NCBI RefSeq assembly: GCF_000311725.1
Contig: NZ_HE978513.1
Location: 598,844-662,843 of the forward strand
Direction of reading: 5' to 3'
Source of the DNA: Robertmurraya massiliosenegalensis JC6
GTDB lineage: Bacteria > Bacillota > Bacilli > Bacillales > Cytobacillaceae
Length of the DNA: 64,000 nucleotides
In this document: positions 36,743-45,764 of the stretch, in pieces
Numbering within the stretch: position 1 is the stretch's first letter
Layout: the number at the start of each line of letters is the position of its first letter
The notes under the pieces: generated by a model
The model's database searches: none
What the model was told of the DNA's origin: nothing
The model's input: the letters and a program-made list of their open reading frames with translations, nothing else
Made by a program: the position numbers and the translations under genes

Positions 36743-37261
36743 TTATTTATTATTCTTCCTATAGAACTCGTATTGACCAATCAACAGCTTCATTACATGA
36801 GAAAACATCTCCGCTCGATTAACTCTTCCGTTCGAAAAGATCCCTATAGCTCCTTCATGCTTACGAATGTTTTCTTTTTGAGTGTACTGATCCATGACTG
36901 GCCCCAACTCCTCACCAGCTCTTAAGCGATCGGCGATTTCCTTCGGTAGTGGGATTCGTGCCCCACCTGCTACAAAAGGCGTTTTTCCCTGTATCGTTAA
37001 AGCTCCCCAATTGCAAAGAAACAGCTCTCCTCCATGCTCTTGAACACCGCCCTCAAGACCTATGCCTATATCCCCTTTTCCCTCTTTAAGGGCTGCTATA
37101 GAACGATTCACTGCTCCTTTGATCGTCTCCTCATCGGAAAGTGGTTGTTCATTGACCCCAGAGGCTGTATTTCGTGTTTCAAAGTGGACATCATATCCTT
37201 CAAAAGCAGCTTGTACCGCCTTTATTTTCGCTGGGTTCTTCGTACCGATGACTACTTTCAT
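36743..37261 (-). CDS. DUF84 nucleoside-triphosphate phosphatase (inosine/xanthosine triphosphatase type)
   Basis: A 172-aa protein starting MKVVIGTKNPAKIKAVQAAF, the opening of the YjjX/DUF84 family, which hydrolyses inosine and xanthosine triphosphates to keep them out of nucleic acids. GVNEQPLSDEETIKGAVNRS and GIGLEGGVQEHGGELFLCNW are the family's conserved loops. The start at 37261 is supported by GGAAGAG; upstream in-frame ATG 37282 has none. It lies between ytoP and the lipoprotein gene on the minus strand. Confidence 0.88.
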   Translation of the reverse strand: MKVVIGTKNPAKIKAVQAAFEGYDVHFETRNTASGVNEQPLSDEETIKGAVNRSIAALKEGKGDIGIGLEGGVQEHGGELFLCNWGALTIQGKTPFVAGGARIPLPKEIADRLRAGEELGPVMDQYTQKENIRKHEGAIGIFSNGRVNRAEMFSHVMKLLIGQYEFYRKNNK

Positions 37262-37308
37262 TACTGCTCTTCCTTCTTTCAAAAAATAACTCTTTTTTCA
37301 TGATAGAC

Positions 37309-38376
37309 TTAACTATTTTGCTTAATCGTTTCTACCGTCGTTCGATCACAGGACTTCACTAATTTGATCAGCAATTCCTTTGCAGCTGCGTAATCATCTA
37401 CATGAATGATTGAAGCATGAGTATGAATATAGCGTGAACAAATCCCCACTACAGCACTAGGAACTCCTTCATTCGTTAAATGAACACGTCCTGCATCCGT
37501 CCCGCCGGCGGAAACAAAGTATTGATAAGGAATATCGTTTTGCTCAGCCGTATCAAGGATAAATTCTCTCATACCACGATGAGTGACCATTGAACGGTCT
37601 AGTATTCTAAGCAGTGTTCCTTTTCCTAACTGTCCGAATTCCTTTTTGTCACCTGTCATATCATTTGCTGGTGAAGCATCTAAAGCAAAGAAAATATCCG
37701 GTTTAATCATTGTTGCTGCTGTTTGCGCTCCTCTTAATCCAACCTCTTCTTGAACCGTTGCTCCAGAATAAAGGGTATTCGGAAGCACGTCATCTTTTAA
37801 TGCTTCTAATAATTCAATCGATAGTCCACAGCCATATCGATTATCCCATGATTTGGCCATGATTTTTTTCTCATTAGCCATCGGTGTAAATGGGCAAATA
37901 GGAACAATTTGTTGCCCTGGCTTAATCCCGATTTTGATTGCATCTTCTTTATCATCGGCACCAATATCGATTAACATATTACTAATTTCCATCGGCTTGC
38001 TACGTTTTGCTTCATCTAATAAATGTGGAGGGATTGAGCCAATTACTCCAATAATAGGTCCGTTTTCAGTGATAATTTGGACACGTTGGGCCAAAAGTAC
38101 TTGGCTCCACCATCCGCCTAATGTTTGAAAACGAAGCATTCCATTGTCGGTAATCGCACTTACCATAAATCCAACCTCGTCCATATGTCCTGCGACCATT
38201 ACCGTAGGACCGTCACCTTTTCTTATCCCGAACACTCCACCTAATTTATCTTGAACAACTTCATCACTATATTTTGATAGTTGCTCTTTCATAAACTTAC
38301 GAACTAGATGTTCATTCCCTGGTGCTCCAGGAAGCTCCGTTAATGTTTTAAAGAGTGCTTTCGTATTTTCGTTCAT
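37309..38376 (-). CDS. ytoP: M42-family aminopeptidase YtoP
   Basis: A 355-aa di-metal aminopeptidase/endoglucanase-type protein. Metal and catalytic residues: [10 protein letters not shown] (H64, D66), [31 protein letters not shown], and [11 protein letters not shown] near the C-terminus. Such enzymes form large tetrahedral particles that trim peptides. Position between the ytpP region and ytzB agrees with B. subtilis ytoP (357 aa). GGAG precedes the ATG by about 9 nt. Confidence 0.93.
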   Translation of the reverse strand: MNENTKALFKTLTELPGAPGNEHLVRKFMKEQLSKYSDEVVQDKLGGVFGIRKGDGPTVMVAGHMDEVGFMVSAITDNGMLRFQTLGGWWSQVLLAQRVQIITENGPIIGVIGSIPPHLLDEAKRSKPMEISNMLIDIGADDKEDAIKIGIKPGQQIVPICPFTPMANEKKIMAKSWDNRYGCGLSIELLEALKDDVLPNTLYSGATVQEEVGLRGAQTAATMIKPDIFFALDASPANDMTGDKKEFGQLGKGTLLRILDRSMVTHRGMREFILDTAEQNDIPYQYFVSAGGTDAGRVHLTNEGVPSAVVGICSRYIHTHASIIHVDDYAAAKELLIKLVKSCDRTTVETIKQNS

Positions 38377-38630
38377 TTTTTCGACTCCTTCTCATGCCAT
38401 CCTATGTAAAAATCCACAATCTATTCGTCCATGGCGATTTCGCTTTTTCTAGGTACTGAAATGTAGCGTATACTTTTTATTTTACAGAAGTTTCTTTCGA
38501 CTTACCACCTTCTGTATTTAGTTTATGTTAAAATGGGGGCATGAACTCTACGATTAAGGCTGATTTTTTTTTGATATGTCTTGGTGATATGATGGATATC
38601 GTGCATACTTTCTAGAGGGGGGGCCTTTCT

Positions 38631-38945
38631 TTGAATTGGAAATCTTTTTTCTTAGGACTGGGTGTGGGAGTTATAAGTGGTTTTGCCACTAAGCAATTAT
38701 TGGATGCGAAAACCTATGTTTCTCCTGAAAAAGCATTAGCAAATGCAAAAGAATTATTTAAGCAATCTGGACCGATAAGTGGTTCATGGATTCAAATGAA
38801 AGCAGAGCCGTATGAGAATCACAATTTAACTTATACTGTCTATAAAGGTGGTATCTCACGATTCACGGATGACAGCATGAAGCAATATGAGTTTATTGCT
38901 GACGCTGCTACCGGAAGCATTATTGAAACTAAAGAAATAAGCTAA
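38631..38945 (+). CDS. ytzB: Small PepSY-like protein YtzB
   Basis: A 104-aa protein with a short hydrophobic N-terminus containing FFLGLGVGVISGFATKQLLD, then a PepSY-like fold (SPEKALANAKELFKQSG ... YEFIADAATGSIIETKE). It probably sits at the membrane with the domain outside. Function unknown. TTG start at 38631 with a GAGGGGGGG site 7 nt upstream. It is convergent with ytnP and shares its terminator. Confidence 0.87.
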   Translation: MNWKSFFLGLGVGVISGFATKQLLDAKTYVSPEKALANAKELFKQSGPISGSWIQMKAEPYENHNLTYTVYKGGISRFTDDSMKQYEFIADAATGSIIETKEIS

Positions 38946-38946
38946 G

Positions 38947-38984
38947 AAAAATGGGACAGGAGATCGCCTCCTGTCCCATTTTGA
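38947..38984. terminator. Bidirectional terminator, ytzB and ytnP
   Basis: 15-bp perfect stem AAAATGGGACAGGAG / CTCCTGTCCCATTTT, 5-nt loop. Confidence 0.9.
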
Positions 38985-38990
38985 GTCCTT

Positions 38991-39830
38991 CTACTCCACT
39001 CTTTTCACCGTTTGTATGAGTTTATTCTCTTCATTCCATTTTACTGCTCGATAAACGGCATCATGATAAAATGTGAACCATGCTTTTTGGGATAGTCCGA
39101 ATTCAAGCCATTTTTGTTTTGCATATATAGAGGTCATCGGATAATCATCATAGGCCATCACCCAGAGCACATTTTGGTGAGCATGTGTCGGCATGATATC
39201 AGCCATATGTAAGGCCGTTTCTCCTCCATCTTCTAGGATCACAATCGAATGTCCATCACTATGACCACCGGTGTGTACCATTTTGATTGGACCGTACGTC
39301 CATTCGTTCTCAAATGTCTCCACTTGAGCTTGAATGGGTTCCCAGTTTTCTTTCCAGTATGTATTCCTTGAGCGGATATTCGGCTCTCTCATTTCATCCC
39401 ATTCTATTTTGGATGTAATGATTTTACTATTTGGAAAAACGGAAAGATACTCTTCCCCTACACGCTTTGAAAGTCCATTCGCATGATCATAATGAAGATG
39501 GGTCATCAGCACATAATCAATATCAGCGGTCGTTAAGCCTAAATCCTCTAATGAAAGCTCGATTGTCGACTCTTCTAATACGCCAAAATTCCTTTTTTGT
39601 TTATCTGTCAGCTTACCAACACCAATTCCTGATTCAATTAAAAAGGTTTCACCCTTACCTTGTATTAATATTGGATCTGTTCTTAATGGAATCTGATTCT
39701 TCTCATTATGTGGATATTTTTTTGACCATAACGCCTTTGGTACAACTCCAAACATCGCCCCACCGTCGAGATGGGTTACTCCTCCACGGAGCCAGGTCAA
39801 TTTGTACTCACCAATTTGTAACGTTTCCAT
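38991..39830 (-). CDS. ytnP: Metallo-beta-lactamase-fold lactonase YtnP
   Basis: YtnP is a zinc hydrolase that opens lactone signals; in B. subtilis it degrades quorum signals and blocks Streptomyces development. The 279-aa protein has the metal motif [11 protein letters not shown] (H111, H113, D115, H116), [13 protein letters not shown], and [16 protein letters not shown]. subtilis YtnP is 281 aa. AAGGAGGGG precedes the ATG by about 7 nt. It is not in an operon with the RRNPP module and acts on lactones, not peptides. Confidence 0.92.
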   Translation of the reverse strand: METLQIGEYKLTWLRGGVTHLDGGAMFGVVPKALWSKKYPHNEKNQIPLRTDPILIQGKGETFLIESGIGVGKLTDKQKRNFGVLEESTIELSLEDLGLTTADIDYVLMTHLHYDHANGLSKRVGEEYLSVFPNSKIITSKIEWDEMREPNIRSRNTYWKENWEPIQAQVETFENEWTYGPIKMVHTGGHSDGHSIVILEDGGETALHMADIMPTHAHQNVLWVMAYDDYPMTSIYAKQKWLEFGLSQKAWFTFYHDAVYRAVKWNEENKLIQTVKRVE

Positions 39831-39889
39831 TAAAATCCCCTCCTTAAAAACATCTTACCATTTGTTCAAAATTTAGAAAACTATGAACA

Positions 39890-39928
39890 AATAAAAAGCT
39901 ACTCCTTAAGGAAAGGAACAGCTTTTTT
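39890..39928 (-). terminator. Terminator of trmB
   Basis: AAAAAGCT / AGCTTTTT outer stem with an inner TCCTT / AAGGA, T-run on the minus strand. Confidence 0.6.
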
Positions 39929-39932
39929 CCTT

Positions 39933-40571
39933 TTATCGATACTGTACTTCACAGCGATAAATCCGACTACCCTTTTGCGAAAACTTCTCTTCATACTCCG
40001 TCATAATATTTCCTTCAAAGTCACTATTGTGAAGGTCGAGGCTTATATATTTCAGTAGTAGACCATATTCTGAAAAACTCATAAGGGAGTATTCAAACAA
40101 TCCTTGATTGTCGGTCTTAAAATGGATTTCTCCATTATCAATAAGAATATCCTCATACAGTTTTAAAAAGCTTTTATATGTTAAACGTCTTTTCGCATGG
40201 CGGTTCTTTGGCCAAGGATCGGAAAAATTTAAATACACTCGACTAACGTCACCTTTTGCGAAGTATTCCGTTAGCTTTTCACCGTTTATATTTAATAACT
40301 TAACATTAGGTAAGTCAGCTTCAATTAAACGTTCAAGAGCAGAGACAATGACGCTTTCGAAAAGCTCAATGCCGATATAATTAATATGTGGATTGGCCTT
40401 TGCCATTTCCGTTATGAATCGACCTTTCCCAGTTCCTACTTCAATATGGATTGGCTGGTCCTTTTCAAAAACAGCCTTCCAATTTCCTTTATGTTGTTCT
40501 GGAGAAGAGATGACATACTGGGGATGTGAATCCAGCATTTCTCTTGCCCACGGTTTATGTCGTAAACGCAT
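39933..40571 (-). CDS. trmB: tRNA (guanine-N7-)-methyltransferase
   Basis: TrmB methylates G46 in the tRNA variable loop using S-adenosylmethionine. The 212-aa protein starts [20 protein letters not shown], typical for Bacillus, and has the SAM loop [15 protein letters not shown] (about 43-57), [16 protein letters not shown], and the catalytic [16 protein letters not shown]. The frame is open 41 codons further upstream through A/T-rich sequence that is not TrmB; ATG 40571 has AGGGGTG 6 nt before it and gives the usual length. Confidence 0.96.
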   Translation of the reverse strand: MRLRHKPWAREMLDSHPQYVISSPEQHKGNWKAVFEKDQPIHIEVGTGKGRFITEMAKANPHINYIGIELFESVIVSALERLIEADLPNVKLLNINGEKLTEYFAKGDVSRVYLNFSDPWPKNRHAKRRLTYKSFLKLYEDILIDNGEIHFKTDNQGLFEYSLMSFSEYGLLLKYISLDLHNSDFEGNIMTEYEEKFSQKGSRIYRCEVQYR

Positions 40572-40681
40572 CTGTACACCCCTAAAATCAAAAATAAATA
40601 TTCGTACAAACCATATCATTAAGAAGGTTTTCACGCAAGTTAAAAATAGAACGAAGTGGAATCGAACCGTGAATAAACAAG

Positions 40682-40716
40682 ATAAGGAATTCACATGCTA
40701 GATGTGAATTCCTTAT
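40682..40716. promoter_or_regulatory. Perfect 15-bp hairpin between divergent trmB and ytzH
   Basis: ATAAGGAATTCACAT (40682-40696) and its exact complement (40702-40716) with the loop GCTAG. It lies between divergent genes, where a terminator would not be expected, 33 nt before ytzH. Could be an operator or an attenuator; it overlaps TATAAAA. Confidence 0.6.
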
Positions 40717-40748
40717 AAAAATCTGGACTTATTGAAAGGGTGTACGAG

Positions 40749-41018
40749 GTGCCACTAAATCAACAAGATCAACTTCAATTATTGAAAGATATATTAAACA
40801 ACCACCAAGTCGATTGTTGTGGGTCTGTATCAGAACTTGAACAATTAGAACGCCTAGTGAAATCATTAATGGCCGATTCAAATATGAATAATGATGTATT
40901 AGAACAAATCTACAACTACAGCCAAAATGGCATTCATTCAAGCAACTTAGATAATCATATTGAATCCCATCAACAACAACTATCACAATGGGTTAATGAT
41001 GTTGAAACATTTTCTTAA
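40749..41018 (+). CDS. ytzH: YtzH-like protein
   Basis: An 89-aa protein of the YtzH family, conserved in Bacillus and of unknown function. It is predicted helical, with QLQLLKDILNNHQVDCCGSV and a closing ESHQQQLSQWVND. GTG at 40749 is preferred over GTG 40740 because AAAGGG is 8 nt upstream and MPLN matches B. subtilis. Its TAA and the TAA of the convergent ytmP overlap on TTAA, with no room for a terminator. Confidence 0.85.
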   Translation: MPLNQQDQLQLLKDILNNHQVDCCGSVSELEQLERLVKSLMADSNMNNDVLEQIYNYSQNGIHSSNLDNHIESHQQQLSQWVNDVETFS

Positions 41019-41791
41019 TTTGAAAGATCCTTAATGACCGTGAGCCATTTCTCTATTTCTTCGGTACGATCCTTGTTTTTTGACCATTGAATGGTCAGTA
41101 ATGTTTGTGCAATGAAATACCATTTCATCCGCAATCGCAGATGATCATTTAATGTAATCCCATAGAGGTGAACCCAATCCTCCCATTGTTCTTCGGGAAC
41201 ATACCAATAAAGGAGCATTCCTAAATCAAAAGCAGGATCACCAATCATCGCTCCGTCCCAGTCGATCAAATACAATTGGTTATCTTCCGTTAATAGCCAA
41301 TTGTTGTGATTCACGTCTCCATGACAAACAACTTGAAGATGGGTTGGGATATTCGAGAGCTCTTCTTTTAAAAATTTTAACGATGAAATAACAATGGGAT
41401 GCCAAAGAAGCTCCTGATCCAACGCTTTTTCTAATGAATCGAGAAGATGACTTGGTTGTAACGGAGTTTTCCCCATTCGTTTTAACATTCCGAGTAGGGG
41501 ATCGGAACCATGAATTTTTTGAAGGAGCTTGGCCACTCTTTCACCGTTCATTTCAGGTGGCTTAAGCTCTCTTCCCTCTAACCATTGCTGAGCGGTGATG
41601 ACATCTCCGCTCTCCAGTCTCTTAGTCCAAATAAGCTTCGGAACAATTCCTTCTGCTGATAAGACGGCTAGAAACGGTGAGGAGTTTCGCTTTAAGAATA
41701 GCCTTTGTCCTTCATGTTGTGCAAAAAACGCTTCACCCGTTGCCCCTCCAGCAGGGACAATTTCCCATTCTTGTCCAAATAAGTGTTCCAA
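41015..41791 (-). CDS. ytmP: APH/choline-kinase-like phosphotransferase YtmP
   Basis: A small-molecule kinase-fold protein of 258 aa. Catalytic loop CHGDVNHNNWLLT (the HGDxxxxN motif) and metal site LIDWDGAMIGDPAFDLG are intact, so it should be active; the substrate is unknown. TTG start with AAGGTG 7 nt upstream. It is convergent with ytzH (overlapping stops) and preceded by a minus-strand terminator at 41870-41909. Confidence 0.88.
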   Translation of the reverse strand: MEHLFGQEWEIVPAGGATGEAFFAQHEGQRLFLKRNSSPFLAVLSAEGIVPKLIWTKRLESGDVITAQQWLEGRELKPPEMNGERVAKLLQKIHGSDPLLGMLKRMGKTPLQPSHLLDSLEKALDQELLWHPIVISSLKFLKEELSNIPTHLQVVCHGDVNHNNWLLTEDNQLYLIDWDGAMIGDPAFDLGMLLYWYVPEEQWEDWVHLYGITLNDHLRLRMKWYFIAQTLLTIQWSKNKDRTEEIEKWLTVIKDLSN

Positions 41792-42145
41792 AATTGTTCA
41801 CCTTCAGTAAGTAAATTTCACAATGTTCATCATTATGAAATGAAATTAAGTAACTTGCTTCGTTCGAATAAAAAAGACAGCTACTGATACGATCTACAAT
41901 AGCTATCTTGTGCAAACTTCATAATAAATGAAAGATAATTGAAAGACAAATGTTTTTTTGACTTTCTATGAATCATTTTCATTTTAGACGGATTCTTCAT
42001 CCTTTAAATTTTATCTCCTAATACCAATTTCCGTCAAGTCCTCATTAAAATTTCAACTGTTATCTTTATCTGAGCAGCAAGCTGATTATTAGCTTTCTAG
42101 CACTTACTAAACAAATCTATCAACCTTCTTAATCATGCTATTCAT
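41792..42145. other. Intergenic stretch between ytlR and ytmP
   Basis: No gene is seen. A terminator hairpin at 41870-41909 is the only clear element, 237 nt after the ytlR stop and 80 nt before ytmP. A smaller hairpin AAGCT / AGCTT lies near 42079-42095. Confidence 0.5.
41870..41909 (-). terminator. Terminator or attenuator between ytlR and ytmP
   Basis: 10-bp stem AAGATAGCTA / TAGCTGTCTT with one G-U pair, followed by TTTTT on the minus strand. Confidence 0.7.
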
Positions 42146-43084
42146 CTATTTTTTCAGTATTAATGGCATGACTTGACGTTTTACCTTTATCGTAAGAGGA
42201 GTTTCTCCTATGTATTCTCCGTCTGCGTGGGCATAGAAGGGGGCATTCGTTTGAATCGAGATTTGCCTTCCGACCATTTCCTCTACTTCTTTAAATTTCG
42301 TATGGCCACCCCAAAACACGGTTATAAAGACAAGCAAAAATTTTAGCTTTGAGAGATTATGTACAATCGTTACATTTAACAAACCATCTCGAACATTTGC
42401 CCTTGGGGAGATTTTCATCCCACCTCCATAGAAAGGCTGATTAGAAACCGTCACAAACCAAACGTTTTTATAAGAGATGCTCTCCCCGTCTATACTCACC
42501 AATACATCGCTACACTTAAAAGAAAACAATTCTTTCATCACAAAATAGGCATAAACAAGACTTCCTAAATGAAAACGATTCAGCATTCCTTTCAAACGAG
42601 AAGAATTTGCTTCCTTTGTAATAAGAGCGTCAAATCCAACCCCCATATTGTTGATAAAGCTCGTTTTCTTCCCATTACAATTTTCGATTTCACCAACATC
42701 TACGAGTAAAGGTAGTTCTTTTACTTGTTCTAAAATAAACTGTAGCGCAGTGAGAGGATCTTTTGGAATACCGTATCCCCGCCTAAAATCATTTCCTGAA
42801 CCAGCAGGTATAAATCCAATCATGACATTTTCCACCTGAGATGCACCATTTATAACTTCGTGTATTGTTCCATCGCCCCCAATGGCAACAATCAGCGCCG
42901 TTTCCTTAGGAGCGAGGTTCCTATGAATGGATTTGACCATTTCTACAGCATGTCCTCGATATTTCGTTAATGCTGCATGATAAGGTAGATGCTTTGATAT
43001 AAGCTCTTTTTCGACCTTCTCCCATACGTTCATCGAATAGCCATTTTTTGCTTGAGGGTTAATAATGAAATGGATATTGTTCAT
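42146..43084 (-). CDS. ytlR: Lipid kinase of the DagK/YegS family, YtlR
   Basis: A 312-aa lipid kinase-like protein. N-terminal nucleotide-binding domain: FIINPQAKNG and VAIGGDGTIHEVING (GGDGT at 69-73), and IPAGSGNDFRRGYGIP; the C-terminal beta-sandwich has the conserved PFYGGGMKISP and ADGEY. It phosphorylates diacylglycerol or a related lipid; the substrate is not determined by sequence. First-to-last order here is ytlP-ytlQ-ytlR on the minus strand, spaced by 23 and 21 nt: an operon as in B. subtilis. DgkB is the essential paralogue elsewhere. Confidence 0.9.
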   Translation of the reverse strand: MNNIHFIINPQAKNGYSMNVWEKVEKELISKHLPYHAALTKYRGHAVEMVKSIHRNLAPKETALIVAIGGDGTIHEVINGASQVENVMIGFIPAGSGNDFRRGYGIPKDPLTALQFILEQVKELPLLVDVGEIENCNGKKTSFINNMGVGFDALITKEANSSRLKGMLNRFHLGSLVYAYFVMKELFSFKCSDVLVSIDGESISYKNVWFVTVSNQPFYGGGMKISPRANVRDGLLNVTIVHNLSKLKFLLVFITVFWGGHTKFKEVEEMVGRQISIQTNAPFYAHADGEYIGETPLTIKVKRQVMPLILKK

Positions 43085-43105
43085 TCTCTAAAACCTACAT
43101 TTTCA

Positions 43106-44065
43106 TCAATATTCTTGTTCCGGTTCTACATCCCACTCAGGCCTGCGCACACTAGTCGTTTGGCAGTAATTTAAGAGAGCTTGTGCTGCCTTCAATTGAA
43201 TATGCTTTAAAGGAGAGCGTTGTGAGCGCATGTTCTGAAACCATTTTTCATAATTGCGTCTTTCAATAAACTTTGTATCATAAGGAGCAGACGGGTAATC
43301 GATATATCCATTACGAGTTAAGACCGCTTTTTGAATCGGGAGCTCAATTTCGTAATGATTTAAGATATTTTTCGTTACTTTCTCCGTCCTATTTAAAGCA
43401 ATCAACGGGTTTAAAACCTTCTGCTCTTGCTCCTGATTGCGTTTCAACCAAAAGTGTTCATTGGAGCCCACAAACACAGCCCGATCCTCTTCCTCTAAAA
43501 AGGTAATACACCAAACTTCAGTTGGAGTAATAAGGATAATTTCTACCTCAACAGGTGCTGTTTTTAATAGGAAAATAGGGTGATACAGGACTAAATAGGT
43601 ATCCGGAAATCTTTGTAAAAAATATTTCAGCCTTACATCCTCATAAAAGTGTTTATCAATAAAGGATTGTTCAGCAATCGTTGTCGTTGCCCATTTTAAT
43701 TGAAATGCATATAACTGGTCTAAAAAATTTCGTTTTAATTCATCCAATGTATTTGGTTGAGTCGACAGAGAGGGAGAAAATGAAAAGGTATTAGTTGGGA
43801 CTTTCGCAAAAATCTCCTCCTCCTCTTCTTCTTTTCCTCTTTTAAATAAATCTTTAATTCGTGTAAAAAAAGGCTCTTTCTCCTCTTCATACCATTCTGG
43901 AACAGCAGGCGTCTCCACTCTTTCCTGAAGGCTGTCCCCATTTTCCCATGCTCTCTTCCATTTGTCCCATTGTTGCGTTTTCAATCTCACAAATCGGGAA
44001 GGATATAAGAAAATATCCTGTTCATATCGCGAAACATAGTCTTGTAGCTTTATTAGCTGACCCAT
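43106..44065 (-). CDS. ytlQ: Conserved hypothetical protein YtlQ
   Basis: A 319-aa protein. After a basic N-terminus (SRFVRLKTQQWDKWKRAWE) and an acidic low-complexity part (GKEEEEEEIF), a domain from about residue 110 reads VEVEIILITPTEVWCITFLE and resembles a degenerate nuclease-related NERD fold (weak, inference only). It has no signal peptide. It is middle gene of ytlP-ytlQ-ytlR. The name is from position and length. Confidence 0.8.
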   Translation of the reverse strand: MGQLIKLQDYVSRYEQDIFLYPSRFVRLKTQQWDKWKRAWENGDSLQERVETPAVPEWYEEEKEPFFTRIKDLFKRGKEEEEEEIFAKVPTNTFSFSPSLSTQPNTLDELKRNFLDQLYAFQLKWATTTIAEQSFIDKHFYEDVRLKYFLQRFPDTYLVLYHPIFLLKTAPVEVEIILITPTEVWCITFLEEEDRAVFVGSNEHFWLKRNQEQEQKVLNPLIALNRTEKVTKNILNHYEIELPIQKAVLTRNGYIDYPSAPYDTKFIERRNYEKWFQNMRSQRSPLKHIQLKAAQALLNYCQTTSVRRPEWDVEPEQEY

Positions 44066-44088
44066 TATTTGACCTTCCTTACTTTACA

Positions 44089-44640
44089 TTACTTTAAAAA
44101 GAATGAGTTTTTCACCTCATATTTTGGAAGCTTTTGGACATGCGTTTCATATAAAACAACTTCATTTGCGATAAATGAAATAGGCTCTATTCTAGTCAAG
44201 CTCTCCATCGAAAAGGGCTGTTCCCCTTTCCATTTTCTAGCAAGGGTGATATGAGGGTTAAAATCTCTTGTGTCAAGTTGAAATCCTGCCTGCATACAGG
44301 CCTGATACACTTTTTTCCGAAGCAAAGACAGACTTTCTTCTTTTTCTAAACCCGCCCAAAAAATTCTCGGGGAATCGCTTTTTCCAAACACCCCAAAATG
44401 ATTGAGCTTTAATGAAATAGAGGTCCACTCCGCAAGCTCTTTCTCAATAGTGTTTATCGAGACTGCCAGCTGTTTTAGATTCGCACTTCCTAAGAAAGCT
44501 AACGTAATATGGTAATCCTCACGATGTACCCAACTGCTAAAAGGAAACTCCTGCTGTAATTTTTCGCAAGTGTGTTCCAAATAGGTCTTCACTTCTTTTG
44601 GAAGCTTTAGCGCATAAAAAAAATGTTGTTTTCTTTCCAT
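44089..44640 (-). CDS. thpR: RNA 2',3'-cyclic phosphodiesterase (2H family, YtlP)
   Basis: A 183-aa 2H phosphoesterase. Both HxT motifs are present: HITLAFLG (H44) and HITLARKW (H130). Family members open 2',3'-cyclic phosphates at RNA ends and can ligate tRNA halves in vitro. The start at 44640 is preferred over 44664, which lacks a ribosome binding site; AAAGGA lies about 8 nt upstream. First gene of the ytlPQR operon. Confidence 0.92.
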   Translation of the reverse strand: MERKQHFFYALKLPKEVKTYLEHTCEKLQQEFPFSSWVHREDYHITLAFLGSANLKQLAVSINTIEKELAEWTSISLKLNHFGVFGKSDSPRIFWAGLEKEESLSLLRKKVYQACMQAGFQLDTRDFNPHITLARKWKGEQPFSMESLTRIEPISFIANEVVLYETHVQKLPKYEVKNSFFLK

Positions 44641-44795
44641 TATATCGTCCTTTCTGAAAAACATTAAACGTATTTCTTATTCTTTTCATCATAACCACCA
44701 AAAAATTCATAATCAACCCAGTTGCCCCGAATCATATGTTTTCGATATGATAGGAAAGAGACTAATTCGTTGATAAACCTAGAGAGGAAGATTTG

Positions 44796-45731
44796 ATGAA
44801 GTTTGTTGAAAATATTTCCGATTTAATCGGGGATACCCCAATGGTAAAACTAAATCGTCTAGCTCCTGAAAATGGAGTCGATGTATATTTAAAACTAGAA
44901 TTTTATAATCCAAGTCGCAGTGTTAAAGATAGAGCTGCTTTCAATATGATTATTGAAGCTGAGAAGAAAGGATTATTAAAAAAGGGCGCTACGATTATTG
45001 AGCCTACAAGCGGAAATACTGGAATTGGCTTGGCAATGAATGCAGCTGCCAGAGGCTATAAATCCATTCTCGTTATGCCAGATACAATGACAAAAGAAAG
45101 AATCAATATATTAAAAGCATATGGGGCAGAGGTTGTCCTTACTCCTGGCGATGAAAAAATGCCGGGTTCGATCCGCAAGGCTGAAGAATTAGCTGCTGAA
45201 ATTCCAAACAGCTTTATCCCGATGCAATTTGAAAATGATGCCAATCCTGATGCCCATCGTCATTCAACGGCATTAGAAATCATGGAAGCCATGAAGGAAA
45301 TTGGAAAGCCACTTAAAGCTTTTGTAGCAACCGCTGGAACCGGTGGTACGATTACAGGGACTGGAGAAGTTCTTAAAGAGCATTATGAAGATATCCAAGT
45401 ACATGTCGTCGAGCCCGCAGGTTCACCTGTTTTATCAGGGGGAAAGCCAGGGAAGCACAAGCTTGTTGGGACAAGTCCTGGCTTCATCCCAGATACGTTA
45501 AACCAAGAAGTCTATGATAAAATTCATCAAATAACTGATGAGGATGCATACGATATTACTCGTCGTCTCGCAAGTCTAGAAGGAATTCTTGTTGGTCCTT
45601 CATCTGGCGCCGCTTGCTATGCTGCCCTAGAAGTAGCAAAAACACTCCAACCAGGAGATGCCATCGTCTGCATTGCCTGTGATACAGGCGAAAGATACTT
45701 ATCAAGCGATTTATTCCGGTTTGAAGAATAG
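44796..45731 (+). CDS. ytkP: Cysteine synthase-like PLP enzyme YtkP
   Basis: A 311-aa fold-type II PLP enzyme close to O-acetylserine sulfhydrylase. The PLP lysine is K44 in PSRSVKDRAA; TSGNTGIGLA binds substrate, GTGGTITGTGEVL holds the PLP phosphate, and GPSSGAACYAA binds the pyridine side. The 311-aa length equals B. subtilis YtkP, whose role is not settled (CysK is separate). ATG 44796 with GAGG about 8 nt upstream; an in-frame TTG directly precedes it. No cys regulator site is recognised. Confidence 0.9.
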   Translation: MKFVENISDLIGDTPMVKLNRLAPENGVDVYLKLEFYNPSRSVKDRAAFNMIIEAEKKGLLKKGATIIEPTSGNTGIGLAMNAAARGYKSILVMPDTMTKERINILKAYGAEVVLTPGDEKMPGSIRKAEELAAEIPNSFIPMQFENDANPDAHRHSTALEIMEAMKEIGKPLKAFVATAGTGGTITGTGEVLKEHYEDIQVHVVEPAGSPVLSGGKPGKHKLVGTSPGFIPDTLNQEVYDKIHQITDEDAYDITRRLASLEGILVGPSSGAACYAALEVAKTLQPGDAIVCIACDTGERYLSSDLFRFEE

Positions 45732-45732
45732 G

Positions 45733-45764
45733 AAAGGAAGCGCCGAAATTTGGCGCTTCCTTTT
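45733..45764. terminator. Bidirectional terminator, ytkP and pepV
   Basis: GGAAGCGCC / GGCGCTTCC stem extended by A-T pairs, 6-nt loop; it overlaps the last base of the pepV stop codon region. Confidence 0.9.

Noticed and set aside
38991..39830. YtnP as a partner of the GIPSQH signalling system
   Set aside because: YtnP-type enzymes open lactone rings; they would not act on a linear peptide, and the genes are 30 kb apart.
40600..40690. tRNA gene on the minus strand (GGTTCGATTCC looks like a T-loop)
   Set aside because: The T-stem has only two pairs, and no acceptor stem or anticodon arm can be drawn.
41733..41915. Small minus-strand frame overlapping the start of ytmP
   Set aside because: It overlaps the kinase gene in another phase and contains the terminator hairpin.
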